A program made the position numbers and the translations under genes. From the NCBI GenBank assembly GCA_945913285.1, contig CAMEDD010000002.1:1-64000 (forward strand): a DNA stretch of 64,000 nt, written 5' to 3'. Shown here piece after piece: positions 36,186-44,544 of the stretch. This DNA is from Candidatus Sulfopaludibacter sp. SbA3. Its GTDB lineage: Bacteria > Pseudomonadota > Alphaproteobacteria > Caulobacterales > Hyphomonadaceae. The stretch's first letter is position 1. Every line of letters begins with the position of its first letter. The notes beneath the pieces were generated by a model that was given only the letters and a program-made list of their open reading frames with translations, did no database searches and was not told the origin of the DNA.

Positions 36186-37220
36186 ATGCAGCCCTCAAAG
36201 ACGCTTTCGATAGACGCGATGGGCGGAGACGATGCGCCGCGCATCGTCATCGACGGCGTGGCCGAATTCCTCGCCGCCCGGCCATCAATGTCTGTGCTCC
36301 TGCACGGGAACGAAACCCTGCTGCGCCCGATGATGGCCGGCCGGGCGGATCTGCAGTCCCGCGCTACCATCGTGCATGCCGAAGGCAAGATCACGAGTGA
36401 CATGAAGCCCAGCCAGGCGCTCCGGCGCGGCAAAGGCAGTTCGATGTGGAATGCCGTCGAAGCCGTCAAGGATGGCCGGGCAGGGGCCTGCGTGTCCGCT
36501 GGCAATACCGGCGCACTGATGGCGATCTCGATGCTCGTCCTGCGCAAGATGGACGGTGTCCACCGGCCCGCCAGGACGGCCGTCTGGCCGACCCTGCGCG
36601 GGCGCACGGCCGTCCTGGATGTCGGCGCAAACGTCGAGGCGGACGCCGAGCAGCTGGTGACGTTCGCGATCATGGGCGAGGCGTTTGCCCGCGCAACACT
36701 CGGCCTGCCGCGCCCCTCGGTCGGCCTTCTCAATATCGGCTCGGAAGAAATGAAGGGCCATGAGGAAGTGCGTGAGGCCCATGAATTGCTGCGAGCGTCC
36801 GCTATCGACATCGACTATCGCGGCTTTGTCGAAGGCGATGATATTTCTGCAGGCGTCGTGGATGTCGTCGTAACCGACGGGTTCACGGGCAATGTGGCGC
36901 TCAAGACCGGCGAGGGCGTCGCTCGCATGCTGGCCAGCCATATGCGGGAAGCCTTCACCGAAAGCCTGATGTCTAAAGCCGGCGCCGTGCTTGCCATGAA
37001 CGGCCTCAAACGGCTGAAATCACTGATGGACCCGAGCAACGTCAATGGCGGCGTCCTGCTTGGTCTCGGCGGTATCTCGGTCAAGAGCCATGGCGGCGCC
37101 GATGCCCGAGGCTTTGCCCGGGCCTGCGAGATGGCGGCCGACCTGGCCGCCAGCGATTTCCAGGGCGAGATCGCCGCCAACCTCGCAAGAATAGGAACCG
37201 GCGGCGTCGCGGCTGAATAG
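36186..37220 (+). CDS. plsX: Phosphate acyltransferase PlsX
   Basis: 344 aa. Converts acyl-ACP to acyl-phosphate for phospholipid synthesis; peripheral on the inner membrane. Motifs: [16 protein letters not shown] at the N-terminus, [68 protein letters not shown], and [20 protein letters not shown]. First of the plsX-fabH pair, with 32 bases between them. Confidence 0.97.
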   Translation: MQPSKTLSIDAMGGDDAPRIVIDGVAEFLAARPSMSVLLHGNETLLRPMMAGRADLQSRATIVHAEGKITSDMKPSQALRRGKGSSMWNAVEAVKDGRAGACVSAGNTGALMAISMLVLRKMDGVHRPARTAVWPTLRGRTAVLDVGANVEADAEQLVTFAIMGEAFARATLGLPRPSVGLLNIGSEEMKGHEEVREAHELLRASAIDIDYRGFVEGDDISAGVVDVVVTDGFTGNVALKTGEGVARMLASHMREAFTESLMSKAGAVLAMNGLKRLKSLMDPSNVNGGVLLGLGGISVKSHGGADARGFARACEMAADLAASDFQGEIAANLARIGTGGVAAE

Positions 37221-37252
37221 CGTCGCTCCGGTTATCGAAAAGGACAGTCCCA

Positions 37253-38224
37253 ATGGCGCGCCGCAGTTTCATCCTTGGTACGGGAAGCTATCTCCCGGAG
37301 CGCGTGCTCACCAACGTGGACCTCGCCAAGATGGTCGAGACATCCGATGCCTGGATTCAGGAACGCACCGGGATCCGGCAGCGCCACATCGCCGCCGATG
37401 GTCAGCTGACCTCCGATATCGCAACCGCAGCGGCCAGCCGCGCGCTCGAAGCCGCAGGGCTCACCCCGGCTGACATCGACCTGATCATCCTCGCCACCAC
37501 CACACCAGACAGGACCTTCCCCGCTTCGGCGACTGCCGTGCAGGCCAAACTCGGCATAACGCGCGGCGCGGCGTTTGACGTCCAGGCCGTCTGCTCCGGC
37601 TTCCTGTTCGCTCTCGCGACAGCTGATTCGATGCTGAAGCAGGGCCTGTTTACCCGCGCCCTCGTGATCGGCGCCGAGACCTTCACGCGCATCATCGACT
37701 GGTCAGACCGGGGCACCTGCGTTCTGTTCGGTGATGGCGGCGGCGCCGTCGTGATCGAGGTCCGGGAAGGCGAGTTTGCCCCTGATGAGGGCATCATCAC
37801 CCACCATATCCGCACCGACGGCTCCAAATCCGACCTGCTCTATGTCGATGGCGGCGTCAGTTCCACCGGCACGATCGGCCATGTCCGCATGGAGGGCAAC
37901 CGCGTCTTCAAGCATGCCGTCGCGAACATCTCCGCTGCTATCGAAGCGGTGCTCGATGAGACGGGCCTCACCTCGGCCGACATCGACTGGTTCGTTCCCC
38001 ATCAGGCCAACAAGCGGATTCTGGATGGCGTGGCCAAGAAACTGAACATCCCGGAAGACAAGGTCGTCATCACCGTGGACCAGCATGCGAACACCTCCGC
38101 GGCGTCGATTCCGCTCGCCCTCGACCATGCTGTGCGCACTGGCCGGGCCAAGGCAGGCGACCTCATCCTCTCCGAAGCGATGGGCGGCGGCTTCTCATGG
38201 GGCGCCAGCCTCTTCCGCCTGTGA
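37253..38224 (+). CDS. fabH: Beta-ketoacyl-ACP synthase III
   Basis: 323 aa thiolase-fold condensing enzyme that starts fatty-acid synthesis from acetyl-CoA and malonyl-ACP. Catalytic Cys in [17 protein letters not shown], His in [14 protein letters not shown] and Asn in [16 protein letters not shown]; closing [13 protein letters not shown]. Downstream of plsX and upstream of ihfA in the usual alphaproteobacterial order. Confidence 0.97.
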   Translation: MARRSFILGTGSYLPERVLTNVDLAKMVETSDAWIQERTGIRQRHIAADGQLTSDIATAAASRALEAAGLTPADIDLIILATTTPDRTFPASATAVQAKLGITRGAAFDVQAVCSGFLFALATADSMLKQGLFTRALVIGAETFTRIIDWSDRGTCVLFGDGGGAVVIEVREGEFAPDEGIITHHIRTDGSKSDLLYVDGGVSSTGTIGHVRMEGNRVFKHAVANISAAIEAVLDETGLTSADIDWFVPHQANKRILDGVAKKLNIPEDKVVITVDQHANTSAASIPLALDHAVRTGRAKAGDLILSEAMGGGFSWGASLFRL

Positions 38225-38311
38225 GGTCCCCGCCACCAGATTCTGCTAACGGCCGCGCTAGGAATTCGTTAAGATACCGGGCTTAGGCTTTTACGAAAGG
38301 CGAATAGGCAC

Positions 38312-38605
38312 ATGAGCAACGCGACCGTTACCCGGGCTGAAGTCACCGAAGCCATCGTCCGCGAAGTGGGCGTCACCCGTCAGGAATCGGCGGACCTTCT
38401 CGACCGCACACTCGAGCTCATCGGCGCTGCGCTGGAGCATGAAGAAGAAGTGAAGCTCGCCCGCTTCGGAAACTTTGTCGTGCGCTCGAAGGCGGCCCGC
38501 GGGGGACGCAACCCGAAGACTGGGGAAGAAGCGCCAATCGCGGCTCGCCGCGTTGTTACCTTCCGCCCGTCGCCGATGTTGAAATCCCTGGTCGGCAAGG
38601 ATTGA
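38312..38605 (+). CDS. ihfA: Integration host factor subunit alpha
   Basis: 97 aa DNA-bending protein of the HU/IHF family: TRAEVTEAIVREVGVTRQES, dimerisation helices, LARFGNFVVRSKAARGGRNP and PKTGEEAPIAARRVVTFRPS (the beta arm with the conserved Asn-Pro that intercalates into DNA). It forms a heterodimer with IhfB. Its place before a MerR gene, downstream of fabH, supports IhfA over HU. Confidence 0.93.
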   Translation: MSNATVTRAEVTEAIVREVGVTRQESADLLDRTLELIGAALEHEEEVKLARFGNFVVRSKAARGGRNPKTGEEAPIAARRVVTFRPSPMLKSLVGKD

Positions 38606-38624
38606 TCCTTATGCGGAACGCTGC

Positions 38625-39086
38625 ATGACTGTCCTGAGGTCCGGAACCCGGAAATCGCCGACTGCCTTCCGGTCGATCGGTGAAGCGGCCGGTGACCTTG
38701 GGCTCGAAACGCACGTCGTTCGCTATTGGGAGACCCGCTTTCCGAAAGAGATACGCCCCCTCAAAAGGGATGATGGCCGACGTATGTTCCGGCCGCAGGA
38801 CATGAACGCCCTTCGCGCCATCCGCATCCTGGTGCACGAGCGCGGCATGACGCTGAAAGGCGCCAAGACCATTCTCGCTGAGCAGGGCGTTGAAGCTGTA
38901 CTTGGCGGAACCGCAACACTCGGCGCCGGGCCTCGCGACATGATCAGCCCCGCCCGCGAGCTCCAGGCAACGGTCGCCCGCGCCTTTGCCGCCCCGGATT
39001 GCACGACGCGGCTTGAAGACGCCCTGCGGGAACTCGCAGACATCAAGCAGCGCATCGACGCCGTCCGAGCGCGCCGCATCGCCTGA
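38625..39086 (+). CDS. MerR-family regulator
   Basis: 153 aa. The N-terminal MerR winged helix (FRSIGEAAGDLGLETHVVRY, YWETRFPKEIRPLKRDDGRR, FRPQDMNALRAIRIL) is followed by a helical C-terminus, with no metal-binding Cys pattern. It belongs to the small MerR branch found immediately after ihfA in many alphaproteobacteria. Its signal and targets are unknown. It lies 19 bases after ihfA and before tRNA-Pro. Confidence 0.9.
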   Translation: MTVLRSGTRKSPTAFRSIGEAAGDLGLETHVVRYWETRFPKEIRPLKRDDGRRMFRPQDMNALRAIRILVHERGMTLKGAKTILAEQGVEAVLGGTATLGAGPRDMISPARELQATVARAFAAPDCTTRLEDALRELADIKQRIDAVRARRIA

Positions 39087-39102
39087 ACTGAATTCGGGGT
39101 AA

Positions 39103-39179
39103 TGGTCGGAGCGGCGGGATTCGAACCCACGACCCCCAGTCCCCCAGACTGGTGCGCTACCGGGCTGCGCTACGCTCCG
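39103..39179 (-). tRNA. tRNA-Pro (anticodon GGG)
   Basis: A complete cloverleaf on the minus strand: acceptor CGGAGCG/CGCTCCG with discriminator A and encoded CCA (39103-39105), D-arm GCGCAGCCCGGTAGCGC, anticodon stem-loop CCAGT-CTGGGGG-ACTGG (anticodon GGG), variable GGGTC and T-arm GTGGGTTCGAATCCCGC. 77 nt. Confidence 0.97.
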
Positions 39180-39239
39180 ACCGAACGCGCTGTATAGGCA
39201 AAGGCCTCCGCGGCTGCAACCGGGATAATCGGCCCACTC

Positions 39240-39686
39240 TCAGCCTGTCAGCGCATGCCGCAGGGCGCGTGCATCCCAAAGCGCATTGTGCTGCACGGCG
39301 TCGGTAATCTCGCTGGGGTAGGCCGATGTCTGCAACAGACGCAGCGACAGGTCGGGGATCTTCACCATCTGTCCCGGGGCGATGATCAGGCATTGCATCA
39401 GGTGCATCAGGTCTTCCGGCCAGTCGGCAATGATCACCGGCGCCTTGTCGGCCATAAGGAAGGCCTGGATGGCGCGCCCAAACTGATCCAGCGGCAAGAC
39501 CTTCGGCCTCGCATCCGCCAGCGACAGGAAGGGCAGGACGTGCTCGGCCACCCACTCGTGCGCCACCATCGCATTGAGTTCCGCTTCGGTGCGGACAAGG
39601 TAGAGCTCGCGCGCCCCGCCCGAAAGGGCCAGGCTTATAAGCTCCCCGCCGAAGCCATTGAACTCGCAATCGAGCCCGTAGATCAC
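39240..39686 (-). CDS. DEDD-type 3'-5' exonuclease-like protein
   Basis: 148 aa RNase H-like fold. N-terminal LDCEFNGFGGELISL supplies the Asp-X-Glu of the DEDD motif, VIIADWPEDL the second Asp, and the C-terminal HNALWDARALRHAL the His and final Asp of a DEDDh set. Its length matches the small Rv2179c-like exoribonucleases rather than oligoribonuclease. Substrate unknown. Its stop and start place it 5 bases downstream of the oligopeptidase gene, so the two are probably co-transcribed. Confidence 0.75.
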   Translation of the reverse strand: MIYGLDCEFNGFGGELISLALSGGARELYLVRTEAELNAMVAHEWVAEHVLPFLSLADARPKVLPLDQFGRAIQAFLMADKAPVIIADWPEDLMHLMQCLIIAPGQMVKIPDLSLRLLQTSAYPSEITDAVQHNALWDARALRHALTG

Positions 39687-39691
39687 CGCGC

Positions 39692-41917
39692 TTACTCCGG
39701 CGCCGACAGATCCACGCTGTCGATCTTACCAGCCGCCGCGAGGGCGAAGGCATATTCGATCGCAACTTCCTTGAGGCCTTCGAACCGGCCCGAGGCACCG
39801 AAGTGTCCCGAGTCGAGGTTAATCCGGAGATAGTAGGGGCCAGCCTCCGGCGCTTCGTGGCGCAGCCTGGCGGCCCACTTCGCGGGCTCCCAATAGGTGA
39901 CGCGCGGATCGGTCACGCCGCCCGTGATGAGCATCGGCGGATAGTCGAGCTTGGTCACGTTATCATAGGGGCTATAGGCCAGGATCGAGTCGTATGCTTT
40001 TTCATCCGTGAGCGGATTGCCCCATTCCGGCCATTCCGGCGGCGTCAGCGGCAGGCTCTCGTCCGACATCGTGTTGAGCACATCCACGAACGGCACCGAA
40101 GCGATGATGCCGCCGAACAGACCGGGGTCCATGTTCGCGATGGCGCCCATCAGCAACCCGCCAGCCGAGCCGCCTTCGGCAATCAACTGTCCTCGTTTCG
40201 TGTAGCCCTTCCCAACGAGATGATTTCCGGCCGCAACGAAGTCCTTGAACGTGTTCGTCTTCTTGTCGAGCTTGCCATCGAGATACCATTGGTACCCCTT
40301 GGCCATCTCGCCGCGCGGATTGACGATGGCATATATGAAGCCGCGATCAACAAGACTGAGCCGGCCGGTCCGGAAGTCCGATGCGATCGTTATCCCGTAC
40401 GACCCATAGCCATAGAGCAATACGGGCGCTGTGCCATCGACCGGCGTGTTCTTGTGCCGCAGCAGCGTCACCGGCACTTGCGCGCCGTCCCAGGACGGCG
40501 CCATGATCCGCTCCACCACATAATCCGCCGGATTGTGGCCCGATGGCACTTCACGTGTCTTGCGCAAGGTGCGCTCGCGCGTGTCCAGATTGTAGTCGAT
40601 CACCTGGTCCGGCGTCGACGGCGAGGCATAGTCGAACCGCAGCACCGGCACGTCATACTCATAGCCTGCATCGAGGCCGAGATCGAAGGCCGCTTCGTCA
40701 AAGCTGATCGTGTGGCTGTCCTTCATCCCGTGCTTGTGAATCACGATTCTGGGCAGGCCGCCCTCGCGCTCCATGATCGCCAGGTAATCCTTCTGTGCGT
40801 GTATGCCGAGCAGCAACGTGCCCAGGCGGTGCGGGATAACCTCTTCCCAGTCCTTCCGGGAGGTTGAGGTCATCGGTGCGCGGACGAGTTTGAAATCGAC
40901 AGCGCCATCGAGGTTCGTGGAGATGTAGAACGCGCCATCCCAGTGCGTGACCGAATACTCGTTGTCGGTCTGACGCTCTGCAATCAGGCGCAGCTTGGGG
41001 TTCACTTCATCCGCCGGGAACCAATACGCTTCCGACGTCGTATGCCCGCCCGAGGCGATGAAGATCACCTCTTCGCTTTCGCTCGTATCGAGGCCTACAA
41101 AGAAGCCGGCGTCCTTCTCTTCATAGACCAGCGTATCCTCGCCGCTTGCGAGTTCGCGCTGGTAGACCGCGCTCGGCCGGCCATTCTCGTCGCGCTTCAC
41201 CCAGAAGATCGCCTTGCCGGTCGAACTCCACTCAAACGGCCCGTAAGCGTTCTCGATCAGCACGCCGGTATCGGCGCCGGTCGCAATATCTTTCACACGG
41301 ATCTGATAATATTCGCTGCCCTTGGTATCGACACCGTAAGCGAGCGTCTTGTGATCCGGAGAGGCTTCGATGTCGCCAAAGGCGAAGTATTCCTGATCCT
41401 TGCCCATCGCGTCGCCGTCGAGCAGGATCGTTTCTTCGCCTGCGCCGCTGAACGCATCGGCGGCTGGCTTGCGGGCATAGACCGCATACTCGCCGCCCTC
41501 GCGGAACCGCGTGTAGTAGGCCCAGCCGCCATGAATGGACGGAACCGAACTGTCGTCTTCCTTGATGCGCCCGCGCATCTCGTTGAACAGTTCCTCGCGT
41601 AGCGCCGCGGTCGGGTCTTCAAGGCGCGCCTTGGTATAGGCATTCTCGGTTTCCAGATAGCTGCGGATGTCGGCCTTCAGCAGCGATGGCTCCCGCATCA
41701 CGTCCTGCCAGTTGTCGTCCTTCAGCCAGTTGTAGGGATCAACGCGCGTGCGTCCGAGCTGCGTGATCTCCTTGTCGATCCGGGCTGCGACGGGCGGCGC
41801 GGGCAGGGCGGTGGCAGCCGCCTCGGCGGCGGGTTTCACAGTGTCTTTGGTCATCGTGCATCCGGAAAAAAGGGTCGTCGCGGCCATCAGGCCGGCGAGT
41901 CTCACAACGAGTCGCAT
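39692..41917 (-). CDS. Oligopeptidase B-like S9 peptidase, predicted lipoprotein
   Basis: 741 aa. A signal peptide with lipobox FSGC (Cys at ~20) precedes a beta-propeller domain (about 80-440) and a C-terminal alpha/beta-hydrolase catalytic domain: GYGSYGI, VNPRGEMAKGYQWYLDGKL, nucleophile GGSAGGLLMG, Asp in GGVTDPRVTYWEP and His in LDSGHFGASGRFEG. Oligopeptidase B cleaves after basic residues in short peptides and is usually cytoplasmic, so lipoprotein export to the periplasm or outer membrane is notable. Followed by the exonuclease-like gene. Confidence 0.9.
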   Translation of the reverse strand: MRLVVRLAGLMAATTLFSGCTMTKDTVKPAAEAAATALPAPPVAARIDKEITQLGRTRVDPYNWLKDDNWQDVMREPSLLKADIRSYLETENAYTKARLEDPTAALREELFNEMRGRIKEDDSSVPSIHGGWAYYTRFREGGEYAVYARKPAADAFSGAGEETILLDGDAMGKDQEYFAFGDIEASPDHKTLAYGVDTKGSEYYQIRVKDIATGADTGVLIENAYGPFEWSSTGKAIFWVKRDENGRPSAVYQRELASGEDTLVYEEKDAGFFVGLDTSESEEVIFIASGGHTTSEAYWFPADEVNPKLRLIAERQTDNEYSVTHWDGAFYISTNLDGAVDFKLVRAPMTSTSRKDWEEVIPHRLGTLLLGIHAQKDYLAIMEREGGLPRIVIHKHGMKDSHTISFDEAAFDLGLDAGYEYDVPVLRFDYASPSTPDQVIDYNLDTRERTLRKTREVPSGHNPADYVVERIMAPSWDGAQVPVTLLRHKNTPVDGTAPVLLYGYGSYGITIASDFRTGRLSLVDRGFIYAIVNPRGEMAKGYQWYLDGKLDKKTNTFKDFVAAGNHLVGKGYTKRGQLIAEGGSAGGLLMGAIANMDPGLFGGIIASVPFVDVLNTMSDESLPLTPPEWPEWGNPLTDEKAYDSILAYSPYDNVTKLDYPPMLITGGVTDPRVTYWEPAKWAARLRHEAPEAGPYYLRINLDSGHFGASGRFEGLKEVAIEYAFALAAAGKIDSVDLSAPE

Positions 41918-41978
41918 TCGAAGCTCCGCTTATCGATAAACGCGACACTGGATCACGTCGACAGCGGCTGTCCAGCGT

Positions 41979-42383
41979 TTAATCCCGGGCACGGAAATCC
42001 AGCACGGCGCCGTTGATGCACCAGCGCTCACCTGTCGGCGGCGGGCCGTCCCGGAACACATGTCCCTGGTGCAGGCCGCACGTGGCGCAGTGGCATTCCG
42101 TGCGCGGGTAGATCATCTTGAAGTCGGTCGATGTGCCAATCGCTGAGGGGTCAATCGGCTGCCAGTAGCTCGGCCAGCCGGTCCCGGAATCGAACTTGTG
42201 CTCGGAGGACCAGAGCGCCATGCCGCAGCCCTTGCAGTGATAAATGCCGGCGCGCTTCTCGTCCTGGAAGTTGCCGGGCGTGAAAGCGCGCTCCGTGCCG
42301 TCCTTGACCCCGACGCGGTAAGCTTCGGGATCAAGCAGGGCGCGCCATTCGGCGTCAGTGCGTTCAATTTTCGTCGTTTTCAT
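41979..42383 (-). CDS. msrB: Peptide-methionine (R)-S-oxide reductase
   Basis: 134 aa MsrB. Two zinc-binding CXXC pairs (YHCKGCGM and CHCATCGLHQGH), FDSGTGWPSYW, GHVFRDGPPPTGERWCINGA with the catalytic Cys, and VLDFRARD. It repairs methionine-R-sulfoxide in proteins using thioredoxin. No signal peptide, so cytoplasmic. It sits on its own between oligopeptidase B and the MaoC gene. Confidence 0.95.
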   Translation of the reverse strand: MKTTKIERTDAEWRALLDPEAYRVGVKDGTERAFTPGNFQDEKRAGIYHCKGCGMALWSSEHKFDSGTGWPSYWQPIDPSAIGTSTDFKMIYPRTECHCATCGLHQGHVFRDGPPPTGERWCINGAVLDFRARD

Positions 42384-42427
42384 CGGGGACGCTCCAGTCT
42401 TGTTTCGTCCCCGATATAGGGTGCCGA

Positions 42428-42883
42428 TCAGCCGTAGAGAACGGTAATCGACTCAGCGACCAGCGCCGGTCGGTCCTTGCCCTCGATTTCGACGGTGGCT
42501 TCCATCTTCATCGTCTTGCCGCCTGCCTTGGATTCAACCGAAAGGCATTTCTGACGCAGGCGAACCTTTGAGCCGACGGGCACCATGTTGGTGAAGCGGA
42601 CCTTGTCCGAGCCATAGTTGATGCCTCGGGTCGTGCCCTCGACCCGCAGAACTTCGGCGCCCAGCATCGGCAGGAGCGACAGCGTCAGGAAGCCGTGGGC
42701 GATGGGGCCGCCGATTTCCTTGGTGGCGCGTGCGACGTCCACGTGGATCCACTGATGGTCGCCGGTGGCTTCTGCGAACTTGTTCACGCGGTCTTGATCG
42801 ATCGTGTGCCAGTCGGACACGCCGACTTCCTGGCCGGCAAGCGATTCGAGGTCGGCAAAGGAAATTTTACGTGGGTTGGCCAT
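42428..42883 (-). CDS. MaoC-family (R)-specific enoyl-CoA hydratase-like protein
   Basis: 151 aa from the ATG at 42883, preceded by a perfect AAGGAGGAT; the longer frame has no site. Single hot-dog domain with the hydratase-2 motif: FAEATGDHQWIHVDVARA and GGPIAHGFLTLSLLP, giving the catalytic Asp/His pair. Such proteins hydrate trans-2-enoyl-CoA to (R)-3-hydroxyacyl-CoA or dehydrate related thioesters. With the acyl-CoA synthetase and enoyl-CoA hydratase downstream it may serve fatty-acid or sterol side-chain metabolism (inference). Confidence 0.9.
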   Translation of the reverse strand: MANPRKISFADLESLAGQEVGVSDWHTIDQDRVNKFAEATGDHQWIHVDVARATKEIGGPIAHGFLTLSLLPMLGAEVLRVEGTTRGINYGSDKVRFTNMVPVGSKVRLRQKCLSVESKAGGKTMKMEATVEIEGKDRPALVAESITVLYG

Positions 42884-43001
42884 GGGATCCTCCTTGTTGC
42901 AGCTTTTGCATTCTTGTGGCGCGGCGACTGTCGTTCCGCAAGGTTTACGATGGGGCAAGGCCCCAGTTGACGGCTCCCCGCGCGCCTCGCAAGGGTATGG
43001 C

Positions 43002-43382
43002 ATGAGCCAAGATGACGTTCTGAAACCTCATTCTGTCACCCACCTGTCGTTGACGCCGGGCACGCCGGGTCAGGTACGCCTGGTCTATTGGGCCTTCCTG
43101 CTTGGCCTGCTCGTGCCGGGGCTGAACGTCATCGCCGCCGCCCTGGCCTGGCGCGCCCGCAACACAGGCGATCACCTCACGCGCAGCCACGCCGCCAACC
43201 AGATCAGCATCTTCTGGCACAGCATGGTCTACGTGCTGATCGGCCTCGTCCTGACCTATTTCCTGTTCGGCGTCCTGCTGATCATGGCCTCCATCATCTG
43301 GTACATGCTGCGCAACGTGAGGGGCCTGCAGGCCCTCGCTGCAAACCGGCCTGCTGAGAACCCTCAAAGCTGGCTGTTCTGA
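43002..43382 (+). CDS. DUF4870-type membrane protein
   Basis: 126 aa with three hydrophobic helices: VYWAFLLGLLVPGLNVIAAA, ISIFWHSMVYVLIGLVLTYF and FGVLLIMASIIWYMLRN, and the motif TRSHAANQISIFW between the first two, as in the Tic20-like/DUF4870 membrane family. Function unknown. Divergent from the MaoC gene and convergent with the PLP-enzyme gene, whose stop lies 4 bases away. Confidence 0.75.
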   Translation: MSQDDVLKPHSVTHLSLTPGTPGQVRLVYWAFLLGLLVPGLNVIAAALAWRARNTGDHLTRSHAANQISIFWHSMVYVLIGLVLTYFLFGVLLIMASIIWYMLRNVRGLQALAANRPAENPQSWLF

Positions 43383-43386
43383 CACT

Positions 43387-44544
43387 TCAGGCGAGGTGCC
43401 GGTCCAGCGCGCCGAGGAAGCGCGCGATATCGCTTTGGGTCGTGAACAGGTGCGGAGTGATCCTCAGGCGGCTTGCGCGTTTCGACACGTAGATGTTCTC
43501 GGACCGAAGCCGCGCGGTCAGATCATCCGGCGCCGTCTGCGGCAACAGCGCGCCGAGATAGTGCGGCCCGCGCCCGCTTTCCGGCCCGGTCGTCAGCCCG
43601 CGTTCTTCCAGTGCCTCGGCAAGTGCGCGGTTCTGGTGCCCCAGCGTCGCCTCGATGTTCGCGACGCCCCAGTCCAGGATCTGTTGCACCGAGGCCTGCA
43701 GCGCCGGCAATAGCGCGAAGTTCGACCGCGCGCCCATGTCATAACGCTCCGCGCCCGGAGCATAGGCATCAGTATAGTCGATCAGGCGCGAAAAATCAGA
43801 TGCGCCCTCGCGTGTGATCCAGTTCTGCTCCAGCGGCGTGCCGCCGCGCCGGTGGGGCGCTGCATAGAGGAAGCCGGTCGCATACGGCCCGAGCAGCCAT
43901 TTATAGCCAGCCGTCACGACAAATTCCGGTTTCACCTCATCCACATCGAACACCATCGCGCCGCAGCTCTGCGTCAGGTCCAGCACCAGCGCCGCGCCTA
44001 CCTCGCGGCACCGTGCGCCCACGGCCGCCAGGTCGATCCGCGCCCCGTCTGTCCAGCGGACCTGCGCGCAGGCGACGAGACCCGTATCCGGGGTGATCGC
44101 ATCCAGCAGTGCATCCGACAGGCTCACATTGCCCGCAGCTGCCACGGTCTCGATCACCGCGCCGGTCGCCCGCGCATGTTCACACCAGGTGTAGACGTTC
44201 GACGGAAACTGGTCCGCGAGCAGAAGGATCTTCTGGCCTTTCTCAAGCGCCAGGTTACGCGCCGCCGTCGCGAGGCCGTAGCTCACTGACGGCACGAACG
44301 CGATGCCGGCTTCATCGGCACCGATCAGTTTGGCCAGCAGCGGACGCAATCGTTGCGTGTCGGCAAAAAAGTCCGCGTCCGGAATAGTCCACGGATGCAG
44401 TTTGCGCGCGAGGCCCCGTTGCCCTGCTTCGCAGGCGGCGATTGGCAACGGCCCCATCGTCGCGACGTTGAGAAAGGCCACGCCCGCAGGAATGTCGAAA
44501 AGATCGCGCTGATTGCCGATCAGGTCCCTCGCGGGTTCAGACAA
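43387..44544 (-). CDS. Class V aminotransferase-fold PLP enzyme (kynureninase/IscS-like)
   Basis: 385 aa. Fold-type I PLP enzyme of class V: FLNVATMGPLP at the N-terminus, VPSVSYGLATAARNL (phosphate contacts), LDLTQSCGAM (Asp-Xaa-Xaa-Gln cofactor site) and Schiff-base Lys in TAGYKWLLGPY. It lacks the reactive Cys loop of cysteine desulfurases, so desulfurase function is unlikely. Substrate unknown. Its start overlaps the acyl-CoA synthetase stop by 8 bases, so the two are translated together. Confidence 0.85.
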   Translation of the reverse strand: MSEPARDLIGNQRDLFDIPAGVAFLNVATMGPLPIAACEAGQRGLARKLHPWTIPDADFFADTQRLRPLLAKLIGADEAGIAFVPSVSYGLATAARNLALEKGQKILLLADQFPSNVYTWCEHARATGAVIETVAAAGNVSLSDALLDAITPDTGLVACAQVRWTDGARIDLAAVGARCREVGAALVLDLTQSCGAMVFDVDEVKPEFVVTAGYKWLLGPYATGFLYAAPHRRGGTPLEQNWITREGASDFSRLIDYTDAYAPGAERYDMGARSNFALLPALQASVQQILDWGVANIEATLGHQNRALAEALEERGLTTGPESGRGPHYLGALLPQTAPDDLTARLRSENIYVSKRASRLRITPHLFTTQSDIARFLGALDRHLA

